Of a DNA stretch of 64,000 nt, positions 53,327 to 64,000 are shown piece after piece. Where the stretch lies: assembly GCF_003254395.2 (NCBI RefSeq), contig NC_037641.1, forward strand, positions 10,148,501 to 10,212,500, written 5' to 3'. Within the stretch, counting starts at the first letter, position 1; every line of letters starts with the position of its first letter. The position numbers were made by a program, and so were the translations under genes. The notes under the pieces are model-generated. The model was not told the DNA's origin and did not search any database. It saw only the letters and a list, made by a program, of their open reading frames with translations. The stretch is from Apis mellifera. Its lineage: Eukaryota; Arthropoda; Insecta; Hymenoptera; Apidae.

Positions 53327-54626
53327 AGGTGTAGGTATTTTCAACGAAGAAAAACATAATTTGAATATCACAAGGTCAATATATCAGCTCATTTAACACA
53401 ATTCAATCGACTTACGTTAACAATCGCTTCTATTCCACTTACACTCTAATATTTCTCGTTTCAATATCCATAAACGGCGAACAAAGCGAAAATAATAAAC
53501 ATAGTGCACTTTATCTACAACATTTCAATGTTTATTGCGACGTGAAATTGTACGAAACAATTCCATTCGGTGTAATGAATCGAGGATCATTTTATCGAAA
53601 AAAATAAAACGATATTCGTTTACGAAAATGACGGATATGATTCAAATATACAGGAAAACGATCAGGTACAAGGCGAGAAAAATATACGCACAGCATTTTC
53701 CAACACAGAGAATACCGAACGAGAAAAACGTTCCAGCGTTTACGTAATCACGGCAGTTTCATCAAGCAAAATCGTAATTATCGAGGAGAAAACGATTGTG
53801 ATAGAAAAAGCGATGCTTCATTAAATCGAGAACAATCCGAGTATAAGTACGCGTGAAATAGCGAGGAATTAGTCACATATTCGCGTGGAAAATTTTAAGA
53901 GAGAATAAAATGCACCTGTAACATTGCACGTGCACAAGAATTAACATACAAAAATTTCTTCCAAAAATTGACTTTTTCGATCTTGATACAACGGATGTGC
54001 AACCAAGATTCGACTCTCACGAATCTCATTTTGTTTACCGACGAAGCGATACTCGCAATCTGGAACTTTCAACGCGCGCAACATACGTGAGCGGAGAAAA
54101 ATCCACATTGCGTAGTGCAAAATAAATGTCGGAGGGAATTTAACATGAATGCCACACAGCTGAGAGTGTTGAACAATAAATTGATAGGCCTATTCTTTTT
54201 ATCGGTATACCTTACGAGAGAGATTTATTTGGAATTTTTGAAAATTGTTCTACCGCAATTATTGGAAGGTGTGAGTTTACACATGAGAAGAAATATATGG
54301 TTTATGTGACGGATTATCGATCCATTTCGGCCCCGATGTCATGCAATATTTGAAAAATATCCCGATAGATGGATACAACGCGGAATGCCATCGTGTGGCT
54401 TGCTCGATTTCCCGATTTGAATTTCTCAGTGTGGGATTTCTTAGTGTGGGATTATTTGAAAATTTTGGTGTACAAAACGTCGATATACAACGAAAATATT
54501 CTGCAGATGCGAATTATAGACAAGTGTAAGAAAATTGAAGTGAAGATTAAACTGTTCAAATTCAAAGTCGTTCCGTAAAAGACTGAAGTTGTGTATCGAG
54601 AAGGGAGGTAGACATTTTCAACACCT
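53327..54626 (+). mobile_element. degenerate Tc1/mariner-superfamily transposon
   Basis: About 1.3 kb, the usual mariner length, from AGGTGT (53327) to ACACCT (54626), which may be remains of terminal inverted repeats; flanking TA duplications are not evident. Pieces of a DDE transposase can be read in all three plus frames: an N-terminal part with MTDMIQIYRKT and HFPTQRIPNEKN (about 53625-53745), LILFTDEAILAIWNFQRAQH with the first catalytic Asp (about 54023-54085), YLTREIYLEFLKIVLPQLLE (about 54210-54270), DGLSIHFGPDV for the second Asp (about 54309), and FPDLNFSVWDF and LKILVYKTS near the end. Stops and several frameshifts break it, so it is dead. Base composition is clearly less AT-rich than the surroundings. 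The same transposase type is common in ants and bees. Confidence 0.85.
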
Positions 54627-55263
54627 ATTATCAAAATCAAGAGTAAGTGTGAATTATTTATTTATATTTGTAATGCTCGAAATCTTTCAATAAACATTCA
54701 AGCGTTGAAAAAAGTGAAAAAATAATGTTTTATTATGATGAATTATTTTTTATTATGATGAAAATAAAGAATCGATAAAAATTTTAATAACTCTTCTGAT
54801 TCTATTTCTATCTGATCTATTTCATACGATATTTAAAATAATACGATGAAAAATAAGTAATATAAAAAAAATGAAAAGAAAATGTTTTTTTCAGTATAAA
54901 AATAGTTAAATTGTATTACATCTTTTAAGTAATTCGAAATATCACGTTTCGCTTTGAAGAAAAATATATTTTGCTACGAAAAGAAATATATTTTTTTGCT
55001 ATAAAAATTAATATTTTCAATAACGAAAAATAAATATGTTATTTATAGTAAAAAGAAAATATATAAAAATTATTGTTTTTTATTCTTTAAAAAGTAAAGA
55101 TGCTGTTAAAAAAATATAAAATAGAAATATTGTATTTATTATATCTTATTTTAATAAAATAATGATAACAATAACAATAAATTTATTATCGTATACATAT
55201 CAAATACAATAAACATAATTTTTAAAATTTTTAATTTTTAAAAATAAATTGTTTCTTTCCAAT
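54627..55263. other. intergenic region, 3' flank of alpha-mannosidase
   Basis: AT-rich, non-coding. On the minus strand it contains the likely 3' UTR of alpha-mannosidase, with a candidate AATAAA signal (TTTATT at 55182-55187 on the plus strand). Nothing else is visible. Confidence 0.5.
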
Positions 55264-58200
55264 TTAGAGAATCTTATTTAGACGCTTTGGTACTATTTTA
55301 AGGATAAACGTTCGTATTTCCATTGGTTTCAAGATTATATTTATGATACCGTCTTTAATTTCTACAGGCTGATATTGTTCTTCCGAATAAAGAATATCAT
55401 TCGTCTCAGCATCCCATTTCAAACGATTCATATCCTTGTACCATTGATTACCACCTAATGTAGTCTCCTTAACGGATACGATCGTAAAAGTTTTAAACAA
55501 ATCCTATTGTAACAAAATCATGAAAATAAATTAAATATTAATGTATAATGTATTTTTATGTACAGCATCGTATATTTTATAAAAGATAATTCGAAACATA
55601 CTTGTATATTAATTGTTACAGGTTTCGATAAATTCTCAGTTTCATCTATTTCGAAAATATGTTCTAATCTTAGTAGAAGAGAATCTTCTTTCCACGGTTC
55701 CAAAGTTAAAATGTGAACATTTGGTGGCAACGCTTTGGCAAGACCTATGTTCTAAAAGTAATAAAAATTCTAACTCGTTTCTATTTCTCTGACGATTTTT
55801 GGTATGTTTATGATTTATACTTCTTTAATTTAAATATCATTTATTTGGTAAATACCACTTACTTGCGAGGTAGCATATTGTGAAAAATGCTGTGCATACG
55901 TTGAAAAATTACTTTCATTAGATATAATAAAAGGCCATGGACGAAGCAACAGTTGAAGCGCCAAATTTTTTTCTTTTATTGCAAGTTCATCTAAATTTTT
56001 TATACTACCACCGATAATATAGTGAGAACCTCTAACCACTAAACCTTCACCATATGCAGATTCATTGAGAGCTTCTCCTACACCGAATGCATCATCTTTG
56101 AGAAGTCTTCTATGAACCTATAATATATGGATATATTTATTTTTTTCCATTTTTACATATATTTTTTTTTTACATTTTTGGCATGTAAAATAATTAATTT
56201 TACCATCATTTCGATCTCTCCATCTTTCATACTAGTTCCTCCTTGCGCTCGATCCGTTAATAAACTAAGTTTGAGACGTCTCTCTTCATCTTTCAACGAA
56301 ATTTTTGAAGTGATGGGATAATAATTGCCAGACACTTCTTCTTGCAGATTTACTTTCCACGTTGGTCGATAATCTCTTTTTCGTTTCAACATTTCACGAC
56401 CGTTACTATCAGTGTAAAATTCTCCAGAGGAATTCAAATTGCTATAATATCTCGTTATTATCTCTTTGCCAATCATATCCCTAAAATAATATTTCATATC
56501 ATTATTTATTTCATTTCATTGTATAAATAATTTGTAACGCTTCATTTGAATTACTCCACTATTTTTAAAATATAAAAATTTGTATATTGGATCCACTTAC
56601 TTGATGGGTATTGGTCCAACGAGCCAATCGAATTCAACATATTCCATTCCATTGTAAACTCTAATCACCTGAGATACCCAATCATTGATATATTGATGAA
56701 TTTCTTCTACCAATGGTCCTATAAAATGAATCAAATTTATTAATATAATTTGATCATTTTCCTGATGTACCTTTCATTAAAGAATTAATTACCTTTGTAT
56801 ACTTTGAAAGTATTAGGTGTTACGAAATTTTTAACGAACATGTTTCTAGGTCTGAATATATATGCGCCCGATGATCTATTTTTAAATTCCATATTGTTTC
56901 CTTCCATTCCTTCGTAATAATGGAACGATTGAGTCAGTCTCATATTTTTTTCTTTCTTCCATTCGACTACGATATGATTATACTGGTTCACCCATATATT
57001 ATAAAACTGAAATAATTTATACATTATTAATACATTTACACATTTTGTATAATTCGTAAAATTAAAATGGATTATTATTTGTAATTTCTAAATATTAATT
57101 TTTAATTACTTGTAAATTTCGAAAAAATTTTTAAGATATTAAATTTGTAGATCGTAATTCTCAAAAGATGATTTTTGATGATTTGTGGAAAGTTAAAATG
57201 AATTTTCTATTAATAATAAATTTTATAATCGTATACCTCGTTACCAATAGAGATTTCCTCCATAGCTTCTTGTCTTGCACTTTCTGCTCTTTTGATGGTA
57301 TAAGACTTATAACCCAAAGGTGGCAATGATGCAAGAAATACAAGTTCGTGCATAGCATTACTCTTTCTTCCCGGTATTGCATGCACGGAATTAGGAATAG
57401 GAACTATTTGTGAAATCACTTCTTCTCCATCTTGAAAGAAAGTTATATATCGATATATTAATACATTTCACGTTAAGAAATTTCTTTTCTATCTCAATTT
57501 CATATAGTAATTTTAAATTGTTAATATTAAAAAATAATCATCACCTGAGAAATCTATAACTTTGTATGCATCTTCTTGGACAGGAATGCGGATAGGTGAT
57601 ACGACATTTTGACTCAAAGGATTATAAATCACTAAAATGAAATCGTTGCCTTCGGTGTACGTACACGAACTTATGTTCAATTGCATGCAAGAATGTATAT
57701 GTTCTTTTAAAAACTGTGAATTTTCTTTTAACATCCATTTTCTAAGAATGAAAGAAGTAATAATAAAATGAAAATTATGATAATAAATTTCGATTAAAAA
57801 TTAAAAGAAATTTCAAAATATAAATACCTTAAGGCTTTGTAAGCAATGTTCGTTCCTTGTTCCATACCATTATATAATATTCGCGCATAATCATCTGCAA
57901 CCAATTGTTTCTCAGTTCCAGAGACGGCATCATGATGTTGCAACACTCCCATCGCTTCTCGAAAATGTTCCAATTCTTTCTCGTAACCTTTCAATTGAGT
58001 CAATGCGGACAATTGCTTGGATATCTAGAATTGCATCGAAAGAATTGTATTTTCATTTTTCTTACTTTTAATTACAGATATAATTTATAAATACGAACGA
58101 AATAATTTCTTACTTGCAAAAGATTGTTTCCCATTCTTTCGAAGAATTTGATCGTTGGTCTGGAGGAGAAATAGCCAGTCCAATATGAATGTGGATCACT

Positions 58201-61200
58201 CGCGTAGGGAAAGAAATCGTCATCTTTCGTCGTCCATTGCAATTTTGCATCGTGTACTGCTTTTAAGTAGCACGATGGTGTAGAATAAAATATATTCACG
58301 TCGGAGCTATTTCTCTCCCTTACATATCTATATAAATATGAATTATTATGTGTAAAAAATGTTTCTATTTAAAATATTAGGTTTCATGATCAAGTTTTTT
58401 GTTTAATTATTCTAATATTTAAAAATACTGAAAATAAGGAAATAAAAAATTATAAAAAACTAACTTAAATTTATATAAAAAATATCGATATTTCATGTTT
58501 TTTAAATTAATTATTTGAATATTCTACATGAAATTCTACATGTTTTACCTGATCAATTTGTCTAAGTTAGTGAACCACATTTCAGCATGTTGATAATTAA
58601 AATCTTCGCCCATTGTAAAAATTACATTATTAGTCTTGTAGAAAATTGCTTGAAGTTGAGCGTATTTCACTAATTTTTCGACCTGCCAATATATATTATC
58701 TTACTTACCAATGTATCCCAGATAGCATACTGTTTACAATTATATTTATAAAATATAATATAATATTTATAAAAAGTAAAGAAATGTATATATATTTGAA
58801 AATTAGAAGCAATTTAGTAACACTAATGGATATAATATTGAAAATGAAAATTATTGAATAGTCAATATAACTTTCAATTACAAAAAATATTTTTGAAAAT
58901 AACACTCGATAATTTTATATATATTTAATGACTGATTTTTTTTTTTTTTAATAAAAAGAAGATGTTTCTATGCTATCTGGGAAGATGTTAAAATTACAGG
59001 ACGTTTTCCTTCCTTTTTTTCCTATATTTTTTATATGTGAAACGAAATTAAGAAATTTTAACGAAATAAAACTACCTTATTAGTATATCCATATTAGAAA
59101 AGTACATTTCCGCTTGTTGATAAGTGAAATCTCCTCCCATTGTTAATATGACGTTATTTGTACGATATACTTCAGATTGATGAACCGCATATTGCAAAAA
59201 TCTATTGACCTGTTATACAAAAGATATCAATTTCATTCGAAAAAGATTTGGAGATCAATTGTATTGTATTTAAAACAATTGATTGAAATGGCAAATTAAA
59301 AACTGATTGTGAGAATAAATTTTGATGGACAATAAAGATATTAAGAAATAATAAACTAGAGATGTATTAAAGTAAGTAATGATAAATTACTATTAATAGA
59401 ATTAATAAAAAGGAAGGAAACAAAGTCCAATGAATATATTTGTTAAAAGTTTTCAAATCATTTTTTGTAAATGATTTTTTGAAAAATTTTTTGTCAAGTG
59501 ACAAAAAAATATTTATTCCACGTTAAGATATTAAAAAATGTAATTATCAGTTATACGTGAAATGTTAGTTTACAAAAAATGATTCAAAAGCGAATAATAT
59601 ATACCCTGTCATCAACGTTATAGTCTGGACTTTCGAGATCATCGTTTATTGGTTCGTCATTGCACAAGACATCGTAACAGAAACCAGGTGGCGGGCTATA
59701 GTTGTTGTACAATACAACTGTGAATAAATCTGCTCGTGATCCTATAATACAAATTGTTAATATAATAAGAATAATAATTGTTACTAGTTGCGTTTCTTAA
59801 GCTTCTTAAGCTTCTCATTACCTAGATTCGAACTTCCTTTCCAAATGAATTCCATCGTTTTATCTCTGAGCCTTTTGTTTTTATCTTGATAATCAAGGCG
59901 ACCGAAAAACATTCCATCGAATCCCAATTGTGCAAATAAAGATGCTTGTTCCCTGGAATGACCAAAAGGATCTATCTGCCATCCTATATGTGGTCTTGCA
60001 CAGCTTCCAAAGGTATCGTTAAGACGTCTGAAAAAATGAAAAAAAATTAATTTTAGGATCAAAATATTATATTAAACTTTTAAACCTTTTTTCCTAAATA
60101 TATATATCTGTGTAAATTAATTAAAATGCAAATAAAAAGAATTTAAACTTGGTGAAAAATTATTATTGATTTAATCGAAAATTTATCACCTGAATCCCCA
60201 AGTATATTGATCTATAAGAGAATGATAATGAGTAACTGCCTCATCATTCATAGTCCATCCACCACCGATAATTTCTAATCTTCCTTGATTTATTAGATCT
60301 CGCACATCTTGCTTGGTTTTTTCGCTTTGACGCAACCACCATTTCCATAAAAATGCAGTTTCCACGTAAATAAATCTGATCAGATAAATATAAATCTTAT
60401 AAATCTTATAAATTCTTATGATGTGAAAATGGTGTGAATGATTTAATAATGATTTGTAATGAATAACTTATAAAATTAGTTTCCTTTAATTTAATACTAT
60501 TATTATTTGAGAAAATATTGTAATATAATTTTTTGTTGCATTATAAATAACATAAAAATAATTACTTTCTTTCAGGATTCGCCAACAACGCTTGAATTAC
60601 ACTATCAAGAATGTATTGTACACCTGCTTTTTGAATAGTTGGACGACCTTTGTTAAAAAAAAAAAAAATCAAAATTTAATATTGTTTTAACAAATATAAT
60701 ATATAAAATAATAATAAATTATAATGTGTGACTTACTTCCAAAATAATACTGATCAACTGTTTTCAACCAACCAACATCATCGTGAGTATGAGCTACTAA
60801 ATGAATATTTAGTTTTTTTGAATCCGTTATAGGACATGCCTATAATAATAAAAAATTTCCTAGAATTTACTATAAAAATATTTTATTTCAATTTTTAATA
60901 TATTATTTAGAAAATCTAAGAATACTAGAGTAATTTTAATGACTGTTTATGTGTTTTATTAACATGTTGTTGTGATTTGAAATATAAAAATCAGATATAA
61001 GTGATATCTTAAGTGATATTAAGATATAAATGAATAAATATTTATGATGGAGAGCCACTTCAATATCTTTTAAAATTTAAAAACTGTTGAGAAATGTAAA
61101 TAAGGCTGGACAGATAAGAAAGCATAGAAAGATATATTTCACTAAAAAAATTGAAACATGTAAACTATTTAGTTTTCAATCATTTTTCATGATCATTATA

Positions 61201-62092
61201 TATAAAATTTACTTTAAATTATATGAGGAAAAAATTATAATTTTATAAATTATTGTACATATGTACGTCAATAAATGTATGTACAAATATATGTAAATAG
61301 AAATAAAAATGACCTTTATTTTTTAATTGATATTCACGAAATAGAATTTGAATTTGAATATTATTGCCATGATCAATCAACCAAATTAATCACATTATCA
61401 TAACTTATTTTATATAATCTTATTTTTTAAAGATTTTTTTTATTGAATGAAATTTAATTAAAATATTACTCAATTTTTAAATAATTAATATTATTAATTA
61501 TTGTACTTAATTATTTATATATTTACTATTCTATGTTGTCTTAAGAACGAGTTTTTCATAAAACATATTGTGATTAATTATGCGTCTAACATTATATTTA
61601 TTGTAAATTACTATTTAAGAAATACTAATTAACAGGAAGAAGAGAATATATCCATGAGAACGATGGAAAATAATGAAATGAAAAATGATAATACAAAAAA
61701 TTTTACATGTCATACAAAGAATTTTAAGAATTTTGTATAATTTTATCCAAATTATTTATGTTCAAAAAATTATTTTTATTTGAGAACTTTAAATATTTAG
61801 CGCCTATATAAATATAAATTTGATCGTTTTAATTAGAATAATTTTTAAAATGATCAAGTAAAAATAAAAATAAAAATAGTCTGATATTAATACGGTCCAG
61901 CGATATCTTTATGTAAGATATAAAACTGTGAATAAAAAAATTTATCATTCAATCGATTATTACTTGTTTTGAAATAAAGAATTAATTTTCGAATACCTCG
62001 TAACCACAAACTTGTGTTTGCCTTTTTGGAATGCTCGCTCCATGGGTGAAGAATAGAAAAAATGAGATCAACAAAAATTCGAGCCACGACAT
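55264..62092 (-). CDS. Man2b1: lysosomal alpha-mannosidase (GH38)
   Basis: Coding order: 62092-61997, 60839-60737, 60647-60566, 60375-60190, 60027-59822, 59741-59605, then either 59209-59076 (7a) or 58682-58549 (7b), 58327-58114, 58024-57828, 57741-57545, 57430-57237, 57006-56793, 56718-56601, 56480-56204, 56117-55863, 55751-55602, 55503-55264. With one copy of exon 7 the sum is 3000 nt (999 aa), close to human MAN2B1. It removes alpha-mannose from glycoprotein N-glycans in lysosomes. A hydrophobic signal peptide (MSWLEFLLISFFLFF) precedes HTHDDVGW (zinc-binding His and Asp), HIGWQIDPFGHSREQ (nucleophile Asp), GRLDYQDK, the exon 7 MGGDF/MGEDF segment and HHDAVSGTEKQ (zinc ligand). The later part fits the beta-sandwich region of GH38 (LLLRPWPFI, VHILTLEPW). 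Intron 1 is over 1.1 kb. Confidence 0.96.
58549..58682 (-). CDS. Man2b1: alternative exon 7b of alpha-mannosidase
   Basis: 134 nt, phase 0 to 2, with acceptor GGCAG|GTCGAA and donor ATCAG|GTAAAA. Encodes a segment containing FTMGEDFNYQHAEMWFTNLD. By my alignment 25 of 44 residues equal those of exon 7a. It ends in NLDKLI, which is closer to the mammalian sequence than 7a. Confidence 0.85.
58716..58982. repeat. 14-bp inverted repeat between the two exon 7 copies
   Basis: TCCCAGATAGCATA at 58716-58729 and its exact reverse complement at 58969-58982, 267 bp end to end, inside the intron between exons 7b and 7a. The interior is AT-rich. It could be the ends of a small non-autonomous DNA transposon or an RNA stem; no target-site duplication is obvious. 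Confidence 0.7.
59076..59209 (-). CDS. Man2b1: alternative exon 7a of alpha-mannosidase
   Basis: 134 nt, phase 0 to 2, acceptor ACAG|GTCAAT and donor ATAAG|GTAGTT. Encodes a segment with LTMGGDFTYQQAEMYFSNMD. It has the same length, phases and conserved Asp as exon 7b, 390 bp further along the gene. Using both copies would add 268 nt and break the frame, so the two must be alternatives. Confidence 0.85.
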
Positions 62093-63307
62093 AATCAACT
62101 CACCACTCCAGACTTTCAGTCGTTAATGAAACAATCACCCACTCTTCCTCTACTTATATCGTTTCTCTACGTTACGACTCCGCGCCATCATATTATTACG
62201 TCAAAGTTGGAAGAAGATAATGTCTACTGCTATCGTTTATTCATCGGTTTACAATATGAAATAGCGAAAAATATTTAGTAAATTTAAAATGCTTAAATTA
62301 TCTGTTCTACAATGATAAATAAATATTGTAGCAGTGCATAATATAATATTTACTACATATAATAATATCATACAGAATCGGTTGAGAACTCTGCTACTTC
62401 TGTTGTTTTATATTTTTTTCTATGAAGAAATATTATGTATATATGTATATTACTAGATATATACTTATATTTTGATATAAGAAAGATATAAATAATCTAA
62501 TTGTATATCTCATGTTAGTTTGATAAAAATGACAAAATAGAATATTTTCACAAATATATTTAATTAAAATTGATATCTTTTAATATTTGTTTTGAATTAA
62601 CACTTAAAAATTATCATGTTACATCGATCACATTATATCGAGTCATATTATCGAGAATAATATTATAATGATAAATAAGTTCGAATTATGGAATTAATGA
62701 TAAATAAATTATACTTCATCTCTTTCATTTTTTTTAATTAATATACATGTATTTATAATATAATCAATATAGTTACAAATATGGATAAAATATTTAAGAT
62801 ACATCTTATTGTTATGAAAACAATATTTATTGAAATAATATTATAAAGTAAAATGCAATAACACCGCTAAAAAGCATAAATAAAGGGCATAAATAAGAAG
62901 CAAGATTTCAATAATGGAGAAAATATATATAGAGTTATATCAAACAAAACGAAGCTTCAAAATATATGCGTACTGCACAATATATTACACATATATCTAA
63001 TAATAAATAAATAAATATACATTTATTTATTTATTTTCTTTTGATGCAGAATCTTGTTTACAATGATTATTGTCAATCTGTTATCTTTTTATATCAGAAA
63101 AAAAAAAAGATGAATTATAACGGGAAAAAGTCAAATAATCTAATATTCAAAAAACAATTCTGTAATTATATTCATTGATTTCTGAAAGAAGAAGAAATTA
63201 TTTTAATTCTTATTATTCAAATTGAAAATTAATTAAATATTAAATTAAACAAAGTAAAATATTAAAACTTACCGATATACGTAATATTGCTATTATTCAA
63301 ATTATAT
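62093..63307. other. intergenic region between alpha-mannosidase and the right-edge gene
   Basis: The first about 120 bases (62093-62210) are less AT-rich, with a pyrimidine-rich stretch and CG dinucleotides, and probably hold the alpha-mannosidase promoter and 5' UTR. The rest is AT-rich and would include the 3' UTR of the minus-strand gene ending at 63308. No coding sequence seen. Confidence 0.5.
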
Positions 63308-64000
63308 TTAAAAATCAGAATAAACAATTTCTTGTGATTTCTCGAATTTTATTGGTCGATAATATGTCAAAGATTGATCCCATCCTCGAGGTGCCGTATT
63401 ATAATTAGCTAGATTGTGAACACTAGCAAGTTTTGGTCCTGTGTAGGTATTATTTTCATAAAGCTTTTTACCTGCAAGAATAAAATAAAAGATTTTTAAA
63501 AATTCCTCGTTTTTCTATGATATATGCAAAATAGACTTATCAGATTTTAACAATATACATAAAATGAGAATGAAATATAAATAGTTAGTAATGCAAATAT
63601 TAAGAAAATAGAAGCGCATGCGGGTTAACTTGCCTACATCGCTTGAATCTGGACACACATCGGTGAATTTACAATCCGGCGAAACGCCATGCAATAAATT
63701 GTCCAGAACGGGCGTATTACGCAAATGTTTAATAGTTTCCAAAATGTCCTCCTGAGAAGCAATCATCGAGAGCAATAACGACTTCGCTTCCGGAGGAACT
63801 TCCGACTCTGTATTTACGAATTTCTCGTTTCCATTGTTGCAAAAGTTCTCTACTTCTTCGGAAGTGACGGACCGACGTCGACTGGAGGAACATTCCTCGC
63901 GATAAATCGACGAATATTCTTGATCGCCGTTCATTATACTCGAGGATTCTGACTTTTCACGGTAGATTATTTCCTCGCTATAGTCGTTCGTTTGGGAATC
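63308..64000 (-). CDS. 3' end of an unrecognised gene
   Basis: Two exons: 64000-63634, open to the window edge, and 63471-63308 with stop TAA. The reading frame is open upstream of an internal ATG at 63934, and the residues before it (EEIIYREKSESSSIMNG) resemble those after it (YSSIYREECSSS), so the protein very probably starts outside the window. The visible part is acidic, Ser-rich and without membrane segments; a helical piece EAKSLLLSMIASQEDILETI is followed by the terminal exon with NYNTAPRGWDQSLTYYRP, which looks like a short conserved tail motif. I cannot name the family. The intron between them uses a GC donor (GATGTAG|GCAAGT) and the acceptor TTGCAG; only this choice joins the frames. 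Confidence 0.75.

Noticed and set aside
1..64000. CRISPR arrays, bacterial operons, riboswitches or integrated viral genomes
   Set aside because: None seen; spliced eukaryotic genes throughout, and the only mobile gene remnant is a Tc1/mariner transposase.

Overview
The window is a very AT-rich, intron-dense animal chromosome. Short GT-AG introns, a Tc1/mariner relic and the gene set (peroxiredoxin 5, SMC1, a fibrillar collagen, an SLC17 carrier, lysosomal alpha-mannosidase) point to an insect, most likely a bee-like hymenopteran. Drosophila lacks fibrillar collagens and has a single SMC1, so a fly is unlikely. The species call is inference. Most exon coordinates were placed by hand from reading frame, splice sites and family alignment; the sums of exon lengths give intact frames except where stated.

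Layout. (1) 1-802, minus: 5' part of a CHK-kinase-like (EcKinase) gene running off the left edge. (2) About 803-11448: a 10.6 kb gene-poor stretch with a few GC-richer islands and small repeats. (3) 11449-12453, plus: peroxiredoxin 5, 4 exons. (4) 13158-19236, plus: cohesin subunit SMC1, 20 exons, about 1230 aa. (5) 20354-27909, plus: a second, divergent SMC1 gene in tandem, with the same 20-exon architecture and one apparent 1-base frameshift in an A-run. (6) 30262-39352, plus: a fibrillar collagen with a 1014-residue triple helix and a COLFI C-propeptide. (7) 40612-47790, plus: an SLC17 anion carrier with two candidate first coding exons. (8) 51446-48801, minus: an unrecognised 704-aa protein in 5 exons. 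(9) 52068-52475: a 150-bp-arm inverted repeat. (10) 53327-54626: a dead mariner-like transposon. (11) 62092-55264, minus: lysosomal alpha-mannosidase, 17 coding exons plus one alternative copy of exon 7. (12) 64000-63308, minus: the 3' end of an unrecognised gene with a GC-AG intron.

The genes are individually transcribed and do not form one pathway. The most notable items are the tandem SMC1 pair (possible specialised cohesin), the duplicated 134-nt exon of alpha-mannosidase that carries a conserved Asp of the active-site region and can only be used one copy at a time, and the collagen whose helix length and cross-link spacing match vertebrate fibrillar collagens while one Gly is replaced by Ala.
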